Shown here piece by piece: positions 1 through 12,212 of a stretch of DNA of 64,000 nucleotides (within the stretch, counting starts at the first letter, position 1; each line of letters begins with the position of its first letter). The position numbers and the translations under genes are program-made. The notes beneath the pieces were generated by a model. It was not told the DNA's origin, searched no databases, and saw nothing but the letters and a program-made list of their open reading frames with translations. The stretch spans positions 62,001 through 126,000 of the forward strand of contig JANVCC010000014.1 of the NCBI GenBank assembly GCA_025345505.1, given 5' to 3'. The stretch comes from Todiramphus chloris collaris (lineage: Eukaryota; Chordata; Aves; Coraciiformes; Alcedinidae).

Positions 1-1494
1 TGTCTGCCTCAGCAAACAGGGCAGCATAGCAAGAACTAATCTGGAGGGTGAAAGCATCCATACCACCTGCAGTTTGGAGACTTCAGATCATATCCAGTGT
101 GCTTCTGTAGACTGAATACTTCCTGGCAGCTGGACCATTCCTAGATCCCATCTTTTCGGACAGTCTCAGATGAAACTGAAGGCTCTCCTTTCTGCAAAAG
201 CATGGCAAGTTGGACTGATGAGGAAATTTATTTCAAAAGCACTCTGCTTACCCAAACTACAGTGGTAATGGAGACACCAGATTAAATGATCAGAATAAGT
301 ACCTGAACAGGGAAGGGAAAGGAAAAAAAAAAAAAAAAAAAAAAAAAAAAGGACATTATTCTGGCTTCTGGTCCCATTTGGAGGAAACTGTAGGCTGACT
401 CTCTTAATTCAGGAATTTAAACCAAAGCTGATGCTGTAAGTATCCTTCCCTGAGTTCTCTAAGGGACCTACTGTTCAATCAGGATGAATATACTTCCTGT
501 TTTTACCTTGTCTTTTTCTTTGTATCCTATTGACTTACTTGTTGGCATCATATTCTGCAGCTGCTAGATAATACTTGTCACGCACAAATGTGCCTAAAAC
601 ATAAGCAAGGTATTATCTCTCTTTACACTGTAGATACATTAGCACTGTCATACCTGACCATGGATACCCGCATTAGCTGTCAGCTGGAAGCTTTTCTGAA
701 GACAGAAAAGCATACCACATCAGCTCTGGTTTAAATCTGATATCAACAAATCCCTCTAAACTTACATTTTCTCTGAATGTAGTATTCTGCAAATCCCACT
801 TCAGACAACATCCAGGATGAGCTGAACAGAGGGAGGTTTTAGACAGCTGGCTCCTATTGTTGTTAATACTGCTGCTGAAATAAAGGTTTTGCTATTGTCT
901 GATGGGGCTGCACTGCAGTGCAGTTCCTTTCTAGTTGCTTGAGCTTAATTGTACATGTTCCCATTGAGGTCAAAAGATCAAAAATCTCTCATTTCTGGTT
1001 CTCAAACACCTTGATTCTTTAGGCAGCCGAGGAGGTCACAGGAGCATCTGTAGTGTGACTGTTTGTGCAGTTCCACGTATGCTTATTGCATTGTCTACAT
1101 CATGAGAAAAATAATAATTACTGCTAGATTTAAATAAGAAGCTTTCTGCTGGCAAACTATCTTGAGTATTTTCTGAGGGTGGTAATCTGTGCAATACTCA
1201 TGAGAAACAGACTACTGCAAGGAAATGAGTACGTACATTGGTACACTGAAAAGCAGCATAAGTGATATACAGGCACTCCTATATGCTTCACACAGATGCA
1301 CATTTCTCCCTTCATCTCACAGTCGGCAAACATGCTGTGGGACTACTGGGCTCAGTACCAACAAGTAAAAATGATATCTACAACAGTGATCTGTAAAAGG
1401 AAGACATTAGTATATGAACAAGTAGCCAATAAACAATCTGCCAGTGAAAATAGCATCAGAATATACAGCATTAACATTAAACTTCGTATAACCA
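1..1494. other. unannotated AT-rich sequence
   Basis: I see no gene or recognisable repeat family here. The stretch contains a pure run of 28 A at 323-350 and otherwise ordinary low-copy-looking sequence. A 95-codon open frame at 1296-1583 resembles no family I know and runs into the LTR that follows, so I treat it as chance. Confidence 0.6.
323..350 (+). repeat. poly(A) run, 28 nt
   Basis: The run is an uninterrupted 28 A after a short purine lead-in. No SINE or LINE body is recognisable immediately upstream, so it is a simple repeat or the tail of something decayed beyond recognition. Confidence 0.9.
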
Positions 1495-2425
1495 TGTTCT
1501 GGGCTGACTGGCTGGATGCCAGGTGCTTGTCAAAGCCACTCTATCACTCCCCTCTTCAGATGGACAGGGGAGAGGAAACATAATGAAAAGCTTATGGGTC
1601 AAGATAAGGACAGGGAGAGATCACTCAGCATCATAGGCAAAACAGAATCAACTCAGGGAAATTAATTTAATTTATTAGCAATCTAATCAGAATAGGATAA
1701 TGAAGAGGAGGACTCCTTACACTTTTCCCCTGCTTCAACATGGGATCCCTCCCACAGGAGTCAGTCCTCCATGAACTTTTCTCATGTGAGTCCTTGACAC
1801 AGGCTGCAGCTTTTTATGAACTGCTCCAGCATGAGTCCCTTCCATGGGGTGTAGTTCTTCAGGAACAGAGCTCCAGCATGAGTCCCCCACAGAGTCACAA
1901 GTCCTGCAAGCAAACATGCTTCTTCCTGAGCTCCTCTCTCTCCATGAGTTCACAAGTCCTGACTCTTTTGTGTGCATCTACCTGCTTTTTCATGGGGTCC
2001 TCCATGGGCTGCAGGTGGATAGCTGCTATCCTATTAACCTTCATGGGCTTCAGGGATGCGGCATGCCTCACCATGGTCTTCACCATGGGCAGCAGAGGAA
2101 TGTCTGCTCTAACATGTGGAACACCTCCACCCCCTCTTTCATTCACTTACCTTGATGTCTTCAGGGTTGTTTCTCTCACACATTCTCCCTTCTCTGGCTG
2201 CAGTTGCCCTTGTGCACTAACTTTCTCCCCTTCTTAAATATGTTCTCACAGAGGCACTACTGACTGCTTATCACTGATGGTTTGTCCTTAGACAGCGGCA
2301 GGTCCATCTTGCACCTGGCTGGCACTCTGTTGGATATAAGGGGAGCTTCTAACAGCTTCTCACCATTGTATCCACCCCTATATCCCCTTCCCACTACCAA
2401 AAAATTGCCATGCGAAACTATTACA
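1495..2425 (-). mobile_element. solo LTR of an avian endogenous retrovirus (ERVL-like)
   Basis: Read on the minus strand, the element starts TGTAATAG at 2425 and ends ...GAACA at 1495, giving TG...CA termini over 931 bp. It carries a TATA-like CATATTTAAG (plus 2233-2242) and an AATAAA signal (plus 1671-1676). It matches, from memory, a long LTR type common in birds. Flanks AACCA (1490-1494) and AACGA (2426-2430) are a probable 5-bp target duplication with one change, which fits an ERVL-type integrase. No gag, pol or env is adjacent, so it is most likely a solo LTR left by LTR-LTR recombination. Between TATA and poly(A) signal lie degenerate internal repeats of a CCATGGG/CCAGCATGAG type. These give artefactual open frames, including 165 codons on the plus strand (1740-2237). 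The TATA-to-poly(A) distance of about 560 bp is long for an R region. Family name is uncertain; the LTR identity is fairly sure. Confidence 0.8.
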
Positions 2426-4574
2426 AACGAATAGTTTTGGGTGATGTTTCAGATTGTTTCTGGATGCCTATTAACTGTGTCAGAATTGGGAAATATATAG
2501 GAAAAACATGATGTCAGAATGGTTTCAAGGTAATTTTAGATGTTTAAAGAAAAGCTAACTTTACCTGTCATAATCTAGGAATTAAAAAAAAGCAAGGGAA
2601 GCCACCTAGTACTACATAAAAATGTTTTGCTCTAGCTAAAGAAGTTAAACAGCAGCTGTAGCAAGACAAACATTAGACAGATGTCTCTAGGACCTTCCTG
2701 AACTCTACCTTGCAGTTAAGTTTGGCAGACCTAATAAAAATCAGGCATAACCAATGTTCAGCTATTTACCCTGAGAGAGTAAGAAAAGACGTACTTGATT
2801 AATATAATTGTCTCATACCTCATTAGACAGCTAACCCTTGCTGTGCATTAAAGACTTTTTACCAAGTATGTTCTGACACCACATTAGAGAGTTATTTTCT
2901 AAATATAATGCAGCATATATACAAAATTAGCTTAAAATTTTATTGCTTCCCGCAAGCTCAGTGTTCAGTGTTTCTCCACACAATAACAGGGAGTTGTAGG
3001 ACTTTACCTCTGCCCCTCTAAATGCCTCTTCCCTCTCTAAACATACAACTTATAAATACATTGAGAATAAAGGAAATGATGAGTTTAAAATTAAAACAGA
3101 TTTTTATCTCTTGGATAAAAAAGGACACATTCAGTTTAAACACAAAATTATTTATTAAATCAAGGTGTTTAAAAGTAAAATTTTGAATTTTACCAATGCA
3201 AAGAAGTTTTGCAAGAAACCTGTACTGTGGACTTTTTTTGTCTTTGGAATGAGTTTTGCATAAGCTTTTGTACAGATCTGGCAAACTGATCTTTTGGCTC
3301 ATGACATGGGACAAAGCCATACACGAATATGAAAGAAAGGACTAGAACTAGGATAACAGAGCATTGCTGGCTACTACAACCAAAATCACTTTTATCAACT
3401 CAACCTTTCAAAAAAGCTGCAGAAGTTACATTTTGCTGAGAAAGTAAGATCACTGACGTCAATGACTTTTTTTTTTTTTTTTTGTAATTTGTCAGTGAGT
3501 TTGCAGTAGATGAAGCTGAGTAATCAGTGAATCTTGTCTAAAATAAGAAATCATACACTTGAAATGTATCTTGAACTTAACATTTTTTAAATTTGGAATG
3601 GTTTAGGAATTTTATAATCTGCACTGTTTTATAGCTTTTTCTTCAAATTTAGCTGAATACTGAGCATCAAAAAATCAGTTCCTTTTGTACAGATGCAAAA
3701 ATCCTTTGCTGAATTGGCATAATTAAGTTTATTCTTTCTGCATAGTTTTCTTGGAAGCTTTTCTTTTCAGTGAAAGAAAATACCTATAAGTGAGAAAAAG
3801 TTCCATACTATATAGACCAGATCGAGTTCACCACATTCTAGATAAGTTATTTTTTTGTATAAGTAGTTAGGAGTTGATAGGTCAAGGCACTTCAGCTTTG
3901 ATATTCAGATAAATACATGCTTTGTTGTTTTAAATTCAATGATATTTTAGTAAAATTCTGACTTCTCCTTATGGAAAAATAAACAGATATATATATGTTT
4001 CTGTGCTACTGAACTTCCTAAACCAGTTTCATGAGTATTCAGGCAAATGTGGGGTTTTTTTCCCATCTATCTACAACCCTCTAAAATAACAGACACTAAA
4101 TCTTAGCACTTTCCTGTGTCTCGGGACTCTGAACAAACAGCAACCTTTCAGTCTTTTGCATTAATCTACTGCAACTTCTTTTCATGGAGTTACTATAAGT
4201 AGTCTATCCTACCACAAAGGGACATGCAAGATGCTTTTTGGTAAATTTAAGAAGGTGAGAAGGGAAATAAAATTTCCTTAAGACCAGCAAATTGCATTAT
4301 TAATGCTGGATAAAATGCATGTAACTTAGGGGCCAATTTGCAGAAATCAGTCCAGAAGTTATGGTAGACTTACAGTTGGTACCAGCTCCTTCACATGATT
4401 ATCAGAGGGAAAAACAATACTCTAAATCTATATATTGAAAAAAACTGTAGTATTTCAGGTTATATTTATATAACAGTAAATAATAAATGCATGCCTTTAT
4501 TAGAGACAGTGGGAACAAACTGAAATAAGAAAAATTTCTTTTAGATAGCAGAAAGACCCTATAAGAGTGGTAAG
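2426..4574. other. unannotated AT-rich sequence
   Basis: No gene or repeat family was recognised. A T run lies near 3469-3483. The open frames here, including 100 codons at 3018-3320 on the minus strand, are low-complexity and look like chance. Confidence 0.6.
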
Positions 4575-4740
4575 AGTGGTCGAACACTGGTCTAGGTTGG
4601 CCCAGAAGATTGTAGAGTTTCCATTTTTGTGACTGGACTCAAACCCTGACTGGACACAGCTCCGAGCAACCTGTTCCAGCAGACCCTACTCTGAGCTGGG
4701 AGTGGGAGCAGGGACGTCCACAAGTGCCTTCAAGCCCCAG
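4575..4740 (+). mobile_element. CR1 LINE 3'-end fragment, degraded
   Basis: The stretch keeps the order of phrases of the CR1 3' end: ACACTGG near 4585, the GTAGAGTTTCCAT phrase near 4611, GACTGGACACAGCTC near 4650, then GAGCAACCTGTTCCAGCAGACCCT. The family's usual final part, with its CCTTCCAAC phrase and octamer tail, is scrambled or lost. It is clearly older than the copy about 1 kb downstream. I infer plus orientation from the phrase order. Confidence 0.65.
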
Positions 4741-5714
4741 GACCCCTCCAAAGTTAGCCACTTTAAAGAAGTGATCTAATAGAAAAATTTCAAAATTAAT
4801 AGTTAGGAAGTTAAAAAATTATTCACAAAAAAAAATAAAAAATAGTGATGACATACTTCAAAACAGAGAATTATGTCTGTTAAAAGAGACATATTTCAAA
4901 TGAATTTTAAATATATACTTTGAAAATAAGTGATGAATATGCAGATATCAGCAGCAAAATAGTAGATAAAATAATTGATTATTAATTAAAGAACTAATGG
5001 GAACTGTTGTGCTTACAGAAATTTGTAAGATCAGCTATAAATCCCTTTCAGGCACTTGTAGCCGAAAAAAAAAAACCAACAAAAAAAAGATATTTTTAAG
5101 CCTTCTGTGTAAAATTCACTTGACTGAAAGATACCCAAGACTAAGTATCCTTGCACCTAAGCCTGCTGTAGTCTTAGATCCTTATTTTGAAAAACAGCCC
5201 TGTGACTTAAATATTATAGTAGCCTAAATACTCATTTATTCTTACAGGTGTGTATCAGTAGGACAAGGGGTAAGAAGACTAGATTTGGCTTTCTGTCCAG
5301 CTTCCATTGAAAAAAACCATCTAATTAAATGTAACAAGAGATAAGGTGGATTAACTTAATCATTTGGGGGTTTTTGGATGGTTCAGCACTACTGATGAAA
5401 GTGAGGAGCCTTCTGCCTCAGAAGGAACTGAAACTCTTGACTATAAATTTAAAGTACTTGAACTTCATATTCTTTCCTCCTGCCAAATGGCTTTTTTTTT
5501 CTTTTGCAGGTGGGTAGTTGGCTTGTCTCTCAGTGATGTTTTTGAAGCTTCATTAATCAAGCAGGTCAACAGAATGGTCCTGAGGTACAATGTGTTCATA
5601 TCCCCCTCAGATGGTACCTGCAGGTGGCAGACAACTAAAGCCTGGCATCCCTGGAAGACAGCTGATCAGGCACATAGAGGTTAGATTTCTTCTATGAGTG
5701 CCAAACTTTATCAG
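4741..5714. other. unannotated sequence between two CR1 copies
   Basis: AT-rich sequence with short A runs near 5064-5087. Nothing from 5360 to 5714 matches the part of CR1 ORF2 that should precede the downstream copy, so I place the CR1 5' break at about 5715. Pyrimidine-rich sequence ending in GCAG near 5510 resembles a splice acceptor, but no exon is evident behind it. Confidence 0.5.
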
Positions 5715-6720
5715 ATCAGATGAGACCCATGTCAGCCTCACCTCCATCCCTGGAATGGTGACGGAACAGCTTGTTCTTGACACCATCTCAAAGCATGTGG
5801 AGGAAAGGAGGCTTACCACAAGTAGTCAACATGGACTCCATAAGGGGAAATCATGCTTGACTAATCTGATAGCCTTTTACGATGGCACAAGTAGTTGGAT
5901 AGATAAGGGGAGGGCAGTGGATCTGGTATTTCTTGACTTCAGCAAGGCTTTTGATACTGTCTCCCATGGTATCCTCACAGACAAGTTAAAGAAGTGCAGA
6001 CTGGGTGATTGTGCAGTGAGGTGGATTGAGAACTGGCTGAAGGACAGAGCTCAGAGAGTTGTGGTCAGTGGAGCAGAGTCTAGCTGGAGGCCTGTGGGTA
6101 GTGGTGTCCCCCAAGGGTCAGTGCTGAATCCAATACTGTTCAATATATTCATCAATGACCTGGACAAAGGGATGGAGTGTACCCTCAGCAAGTTTGCCGA
6201 TGATACAAAACTGGGAGGAGTGGCTGATACTCCAGAAGGCTGTGCTGCCATTCAGTGTGACCTGGAGAGGCTGAAGAGCTGGGCAGGGAGAAATTTAGTG
6301 CAATTTAATAAAAGCAAGTGTAAAGTGCTGCATCTGGGGAAGAACAACCCCATGGATCAGTATAGGCTGGGGGCTGATCTGTTGGAAAGCAGCTCTGGGG
6401 AAAAAGACCTAGGGGTCCTGGTGGACAAGAGGATGGCCATGAGGCAACAGTGTGCCCTCGCGGCCAAGAAGGACAATGGCATCCTGGGATGCATTAAGAA
6501 GAGTGTGGCCAGCAGGTTGAGGAAGGTTCTCCTCCCCCTCTACTCTGCACTGGTGAGGCCCCACCTGGAATACTGTGTCCAGTTCTGGGCACTCCAGTTC
6601 AAGAATGACAGAAAGCTACTGGAGAGAGTCCAGTGCAGGGCCACCAAGACTATTAAGGGAGTGGAGCATCTCCCTTATGAGGAGAGGCTGAGAGAGCTGG
6701 GTCTCTTTGGCCTGGAGTAG
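5698..6720 (+). pseudogene. CR1 ORF2 reverse-transcriptase remnant
   Basis: A single frame of 340 codons covers the RT core of a CR1 non-LTR retrotransposon. Visible motifs are [13 protein letters not shown] at about residues 79-91 (motif A, catalytic Asp), GVPQGSV near 136 (motif B), FADDTKL near 165 (motif C, catalytic Asp pair), KCKVLHLG near 207, and the CR1 C-terminal phrases RPHLEYC and RRA-like CRATK. The intact protein would copy its own RNA at a nicked target and would need the N-terminal endonuclease, which is absent. The frame opens before CR1 homology begins, and its apparent first codon at 5698 is a GTG in flanking DNA, so it is not a biological start. It stops at TAG where the family normally continues with a Lys codon. 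CR1 sequence in the same frame resumes behind the stop, so this is a premature stop in a dead copy. Confidence 0.9.
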
Positions 6721-7077
6721 AGGAGGCTGAGGGGAGACCTCATTAATATCTATAAATATGTTAAGGGCGAGTGTAAGGAGGATGGAGCCAGACTCTTCTC
6801 AATGTCATCCAATGTTAGGACAAGATGCAGTGGGAGTAAGTTGTAGCACAAGAGGTTTAGGGTAAACACAAGGAAACATTTTTTCACTGTGAGGGTGACA
6901 GAGCACTGGAAGGGGCTGCCCAGGGAGGTTGTGGAGTCTCCTTCTCTGGAGAAGTTCAAGACCCGCCTGGATACGTTCCTGTGTAACTTGGTCTAGGTGA
7001 TCCTGCTCTGGGAGAGGGGTTGGACTAGATGGTCTTTCTAGGTCCCTTCCAACCCCTAACATTCTATGATTCTATGA
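5715..7077 (+). mobile_element. CR1 LINE, 5'-truncated, relatively well preserved
   Basis: This is the longest CR1 copy in the window. It enters ORF2 just before the first reverse-transcriptase motifs and runs to a canonical 3' end: the CCTTCCAACCCCTAACATTC phrase, then two ATTCTATG-type octamers ending at 7077. Endonuclease and upstream parts are missing, as is usual for LINEs that stop reverse transcription early. There is no poly(A), as expected for CR1, and no clear target-site duplication. The copy is interrupted by stops at 6718-6720 and 6844-6846 but otherwise keeps one frame for more than 1 kb, suggesting a younger insertion than the other CR1 copies here. Confidence 0.95.
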
Positions 7078-8665
7078 AGCTTTGAAATTTGACTCTGTTA
7101 TTCATACAGGCTTGTGCTATGCAATTTAGGCATTACTTATAGTTCTATCTGTCACCATCTGTCACAGCAAACAGAGATAATATTTGACAAAACCCTTTAT
7201 AGTTGCAGTTTTGATAGTGCAGAAAATAGAAAGTGGCTGTTATAACCTTCATGTGATATATTAACTAAAACACATCCATATAATTAGAAGTTTTGTCTAT
7301 GTGTATATACTTATTTAGGTAAGGCATAGAATTCCACTCTATTTTGAAATAATATAATGGGGAAATTAATTAACTGGATCATTTCCACATCAAAAGTTTT
7401 GCCATATGTTTCAGTACAAGTGAGATCCAAAGGCAGTATTCAGTTCATTAATGATCTTATTCTTTTGCTGCTTGGGAGGTAACTGCTTCATTTTCTCTCT
7501 TCCATCAGTGAAAGTGTTTATACATTTTGATTCTCTTGTCACTTTATTTGGCTAGAGAGGTACTTTTATCACCCACCTTCTATTGATTTCCAAGTACTAT
7601 AGTAATTGATTAATAAAATTAGTTTAACTCTTCTCATCAATTTTAACATCAACTAAAAACACAAAAGCCAAAACGAAGAAATTGTTTGATTTTGTGACTT
7701 TCTTTTCCTGAAGACCTTAAGTTCTTACTAAATTATGTATTTACTTCATCTTATAACCTTAGATATGGCCTCAGTAGATAATTCAGAGCTCAAATACTCA
7801 ATTTTTTAAATGTACATGAGTGAGAATGAAATATAACAGATTTTTTTTTTTTCTAGACTCAAACCTGGATTCTCAATATATTAGTTCTGTCACAAATACA
7901 AATGTGTTTATCCTGAAAAAAAAATTCTTAGAACACTTTACAAAGTGACACACATAAGGAAAATGTACTAAAACTGCCCTGGCATTGCTATCATAACCTC
8001 TATTTATGAAGAAGGTATGAAAATTTTTGTTTGAATGCCAGTAAAACCACAAACACTAGTCACCTTAAACTCCTATTTCTCATTACTGTTTTTTGCATTT
8101 TTTTTCTCTCATATAGAAGAAAGGCAACCCTAAACAAGAGAGAGAACTGATACTATTTGACAGGTCTCTTCACAGGCCCTGTTTTGCATGTTTGGAAACA
8201 GAAGGTAGCTGTTGTAGCTCTACTTCAATAAAGCCCCTCACAGCTTCCTGCTGTTACCAGTATGATCAGCCTTTCTGTGGGAAAAAAGGGCTCCCTGGGT
8301 TCCCTCTCTGGTGCCAACTGTGCTCTACAGTTAAAGCTGAACCCACAGCAGCTCACACCTGTGTGTAGCAGGCATGCTCATTTTTAAATCACATGCATTA
8401 TATGCCTCCCACAGGGAACCATGTTTCCTGAAAATAATCCAATCAGACAGAACAATGGACTCCTGTATGAGCCAAACCTCCTTATGTTATCAAAGAAATG
8501 ACAAAAACTGAAGAAACCAAGCTGCATCTTTCAACATACAGAGCTGCATCATTTGATCACAGGATATAAGCAAGGCAAGGAGCAGTTTTTTTCCAGCTTA
8601 ATTCTAGCCTTGAAATATTATCAGACACCCTTTGGTGTTTATAACAATAACTTTGAGGAAACTAA
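7078..8665. other. unannotated AT-rich sequence
   Basis: No gene seen. The segment near 7970-8030 weakly resembles a reversed MIR-type SINE tail, but too weakly to call. Short A/T runs occur near 7842-7851 and 7916-7924. Confidence 0.5.
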
Positions 8666-8678
8666 GGGGGGGAGGGGG

Positions 8679-8836
8679 CAAAACAAACAAACAAAAAAAC
8701 CCCAAAACCCTAAAAACATAAACAACAAAAAAAAACCCCAACCAACCAAACAAGCAAAAAACCAACAAAACAAAAGGCACAAAAAAACCCAAACAACCCA
8801 CAAACAAACAAACAAAACACACACACACATACAAAA
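8679..8836 (+). repeat. A/C-only low-complexity tract
   Basis: About 158 nt of almost pure A and C on the plus strand; I count only three G and three T. Patterns are (CAAA)n, CCAACCAACC and (CA)n. A run of G, GGGGGGG-A-GGGGG at 8666-8678, sits directly before it. The open frames on both strands here (plus 8553-8885; minus 8604-8855 and 8639-8863) are compositional artefacts. Confidence 0.9.
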
Positions 8837-8837
8837 A

Positions 8838-11800
8838 TGTAATCCCCACAACCAAAATAACACCCCTAACCTGGAAAGAATCTGAGGGATATTCTGGTTT
8901 GAAGCAGATTTTTAAAGAAATTTTACAGTATTTGGTGACCTCTAGTGGACTGAGTTACATTTGCGTGTCTTCCGAATGAAAATCTCTGCATATTTTCAGG
9001 AAAGACTGAAATGAAATGTTATTGAATTCTGACCATTTGCCTAATTATTTCACAACCTAATCCCAAGTTCCCAAATCTTCATGTCCCCTTGTAACTGTGG
9101 AACTGCTTAAATTGAAAATTGAGCACAAATAAACTGTTCTTTATAAAATGTCTGCAAGATAAAATAAAAATCCTGATGGAATCATTAACAAGTCCGATAA
9201 CAGAACCAGCTCAAATATATTAAAATAATGTAAAACTCAGGGTGCTGGTCCACAGATTTTCAAAATTGAACTGTACATTTGCAAAAAAAACCATGTTCAA
9301 CTTTTCTAAAATTATTTTTCTCTACTAGGGTAAACTATACCATTTCCATAGCCATTAAGTACACGGTCATAGTACCATGTAGATTTTTCTTCTCTTTAAG
9401 CTGCAGTGTAAGATCTTATGCCAGCACAGTATGGGAATTAATTTCAAGCCTCTTTCAAAGACATTGATTAGATATTAAGGATCTTTCCTTATGCACTCTA
9501 TACTTGAAGACTTCTTTTCCTCCTTTCTTTCTTAGATTCCTTTTCCTTCCTACTCTCTCCTATTACTTGATGGGTTTCTCTCTATATCACTTCCCAGGAG
9601 CAGGAAGTACCTTACCTGAACTTAACTTACAGATACACAGTGGGGAGATTGGAGAGAAAGATCAGGAAATGATCTTCTCTTAATCCATTATTACACCAAA
9701 ACCATTACTTAATTGTGTGATTATTCAGTTCCCATGGCTGATATCATAAGGTCACTTTTCTGACTAGGAGTTTCATTTTTTTTTTATTATGTGTGTGGTA
9801 ATTGGCAAAGAGGGTTGATAGTTGTTGGATTTAAGTTTAACTAGGAGTTGTAACTCTGAGGAAAAAGAATACCATTTACTCCTGGCAGTAAAATCATCAG
9901 TGGCAGTAAAATAATCAGTAAACCTAATTCTCAGAAATAATCATTGTATTCCCTTAAGAAAGAAAAATGGGAAGGAGCAGAAGAGCATATCAGAAATGCT
10001 GTGCATTCCTTATAAAGGTGATAACATCATTGTGGAGGCAAGGGACAGCAAGCAATAAATTGTAAAGGACTTCGTAGTCAGTGAAGTCTGACTCATACTG
10101 GCTTCCTCATCATGAAAGTCATTAAATTGGCATGCTCCTGAGCACTTCCATCTCATTCAGACATGATTAGCTCCCTCTCAGATGTCTCTAGTCGTTTGGC
10201 TTTTTTTTTTGCTAAAAATAATACTAATTATAAAAATTCAATCTCTGATCCATCGCTTGACTGCAGCATTTCCTGCCATGCCACTAAGGAGTATTCAGAA
10301 CATAAACTCCCCTGACAGGCAATAATCCAGGCCACTTGAACAAGGATAGGAGAGATGTTTTGATTCAGGCTTCCAGTGAGCCATGCAGGGATGTCTCATT
10401 GTCTTTAATTCCTTCATTAAGACATCAGCACAACACACAAAATGAGTACAAATTTAAAAGGTGAACCTTGTGACACACCGAGTCACAGAAGTGCTGCTTC
10501 TGCTACTTCTGGAAGTTTTTCATGGTGAAAGGAAAGAAGAGTTGTTCTAAAAGCTTCTGCCTGCCCTCTGGGTATATAAGCAGGTGCTTTATGCAAACCA
10601 GTTGCTTGTATCTCTCCCGTGTGCTCAGTGCTTGAAACTGCCCTCACCTTAGCTTCTGCTAAGCTGTTTCAAAGTTTGGAGGCTTTTCACTTTATATGTA
10701 ACACTAATGTAAGCAGTTCCCTTGCCAACAGAGCATTCTCCCGTGACAATGAACCCTGCAACAATCTTGTTATTTTCTGACAATAAACTTACCCTGTCCT
10801 GCCACCGAAGAAGATATCTTCATATACTCTCAATTTATCCAAACATTTCTTTAGAGACTATTTCATGTTCGAGAGTCAGTAAAAACAGCATCTCACAGTA
10901 AGACTAATTACCCTTGTGACAGCCTGAGGTGGAGACAAAGCACAGTAGTGTAGTATCAAATTTACTTCATTAGCAGTAGTGTGAAAATATAACTAATATT
11001 CCATCTCTCTGTTTAGTTATCTCAATAGGCATATATGGAAATACACTTACTGCATAGAACTGACCTCTTCCCCATCTTTTACATCTGAGATTTTCTCATG
11101 CCTGAAGCAGGAGTTTTAGTAGTCATTCCAAAGTTTCCCATATTTTTATTAATATATATTAACATTCATCACTGCCTAGGAATTCCCTTCCTTTCTGTGT
11201 AAGTAGCTCATCCTACCATTTGGTGTAGGTAACTCATTCAGTGGTCAATTTTTGACCCATATTAATAATTATTTATTTATTTCACCATTATTCTGTATTT
11301 CATTCAATTTTCTGTGGCCTTGCCCTTCCTTCCCTTTAGCACAAGCAATATTGTCCTTACTCCTGCTAAGTCAGACTTCTTAGTTCACTCTGTGGTCCCA
11401 TATTGTGGAAGCAGTAAGACCATGTTAATCACTACCAACATTTGCTCCACTCAATATGGTTTTCTTGAGAAAACTCATGGCCTGGGCAGCCACAGAGAAA
11501 ATCACTGGGATGGCTAACAGATAAATGTATAACCTCTCTGTCAGGAGAGAACAATAGGTGTGCGGCTCATCTTGATGGGCTGGTTTGCCAACAAAGACAA
11601 GATGAATATGTACTCTTGAAAAGAATTAGAAAAGAAAGCTGAGTATTCATAATAACACATCTAATGTATTGCATGCTACCAGCTGTGAGGTTAGGATAAA
11701 AAAAAAAAAAACCATAGCAATCTGATTAATATAAAGAAAAATTGACAGACAGTGATCTATCACCACTGATGTTAAACTGCTACAGGAACAAACATATCCA

Positions 11801-12061
11801 CTAAAGAAAGTGAGAAAACAAATGACAGAGAGACCTTTATTTTTAACACAGTAATTATGCCTGGTAAATGCATGTATGCTTTTTTTGTGATAAGACACTC
11901 TTAACAGACTTCTGGCAACCTAATCTACCCTTCTATGGACTGTTCAGAATTACTTTGGTCATTGTATAGAATAATAGGGATTTTAATTACTGAGACATTT
12001 TCACATGCTATGAGCACGAAGAACTTGTAAATTTCAAATCAAACTATGTGTAGGCACTGAG
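8838..12061. other. unannotated sequence
   Basis: No gene was recognised. It holds an 18-bp tandem duplication at 9884-9919 and short T/A runs. The part at 10230-10560 is less repetitive and has a more balanced composition than its surroundings; it could be conserved noncoding DNA, but I cannot test that. Confidence 0.45.
9884..9919 (+). repeat. 18-bp tandem duplication
   Basis: Two adjacent copies of GGCAGTAAAATCATCAGT differ at one position. This is a small local duplication without other context. Confidence 0.9.
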
Positions 12062-12212
12062 CTCTAATAGATAGACCACTGGAGCAAAACTGAAATCAGT
12101 TCTCATTTACACCACTCCATCACTCCTTGACTGGTCTTAGACATTTTCCCTCACTTTTCTGTCTTTCATATTCTCTATTCATAAAAGATATGTAATATTT
12201 ACCTTCTCTGAA
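12062..12212 (+). mobile_element. MIR/CORE-type SINE fossil
   Basis: The order of phrases follows the MIR-like tetrapod SINE. A GACCACTGGA box near 12073 and an ACTGAAATCAG stretch near 12090 come first. After a decayed core come CTCACTTTTCTGTC and the tail phrase CATAAAAGATATGTAATATTTACCTTC near 12180-12206, which corresponds to the family's TGTAAAATGG...TAATACTTACCT tail. Divergence is high. The call is from family knowledge by eye. Confidence 0.6.

Noticed and set aside
1740-2237. 165-codon frame with Met/Ser/Cys-rich peptide
   Set aside because: It is the antisense reading of the internal repeats of a minus-strand LTR, not a gene.
8553-8885. Lys/Gln/Asn-rich frame and matching Val/Phe/Cys-rich minus frames
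   Set aside because: They are produced by the A/C-only tract.
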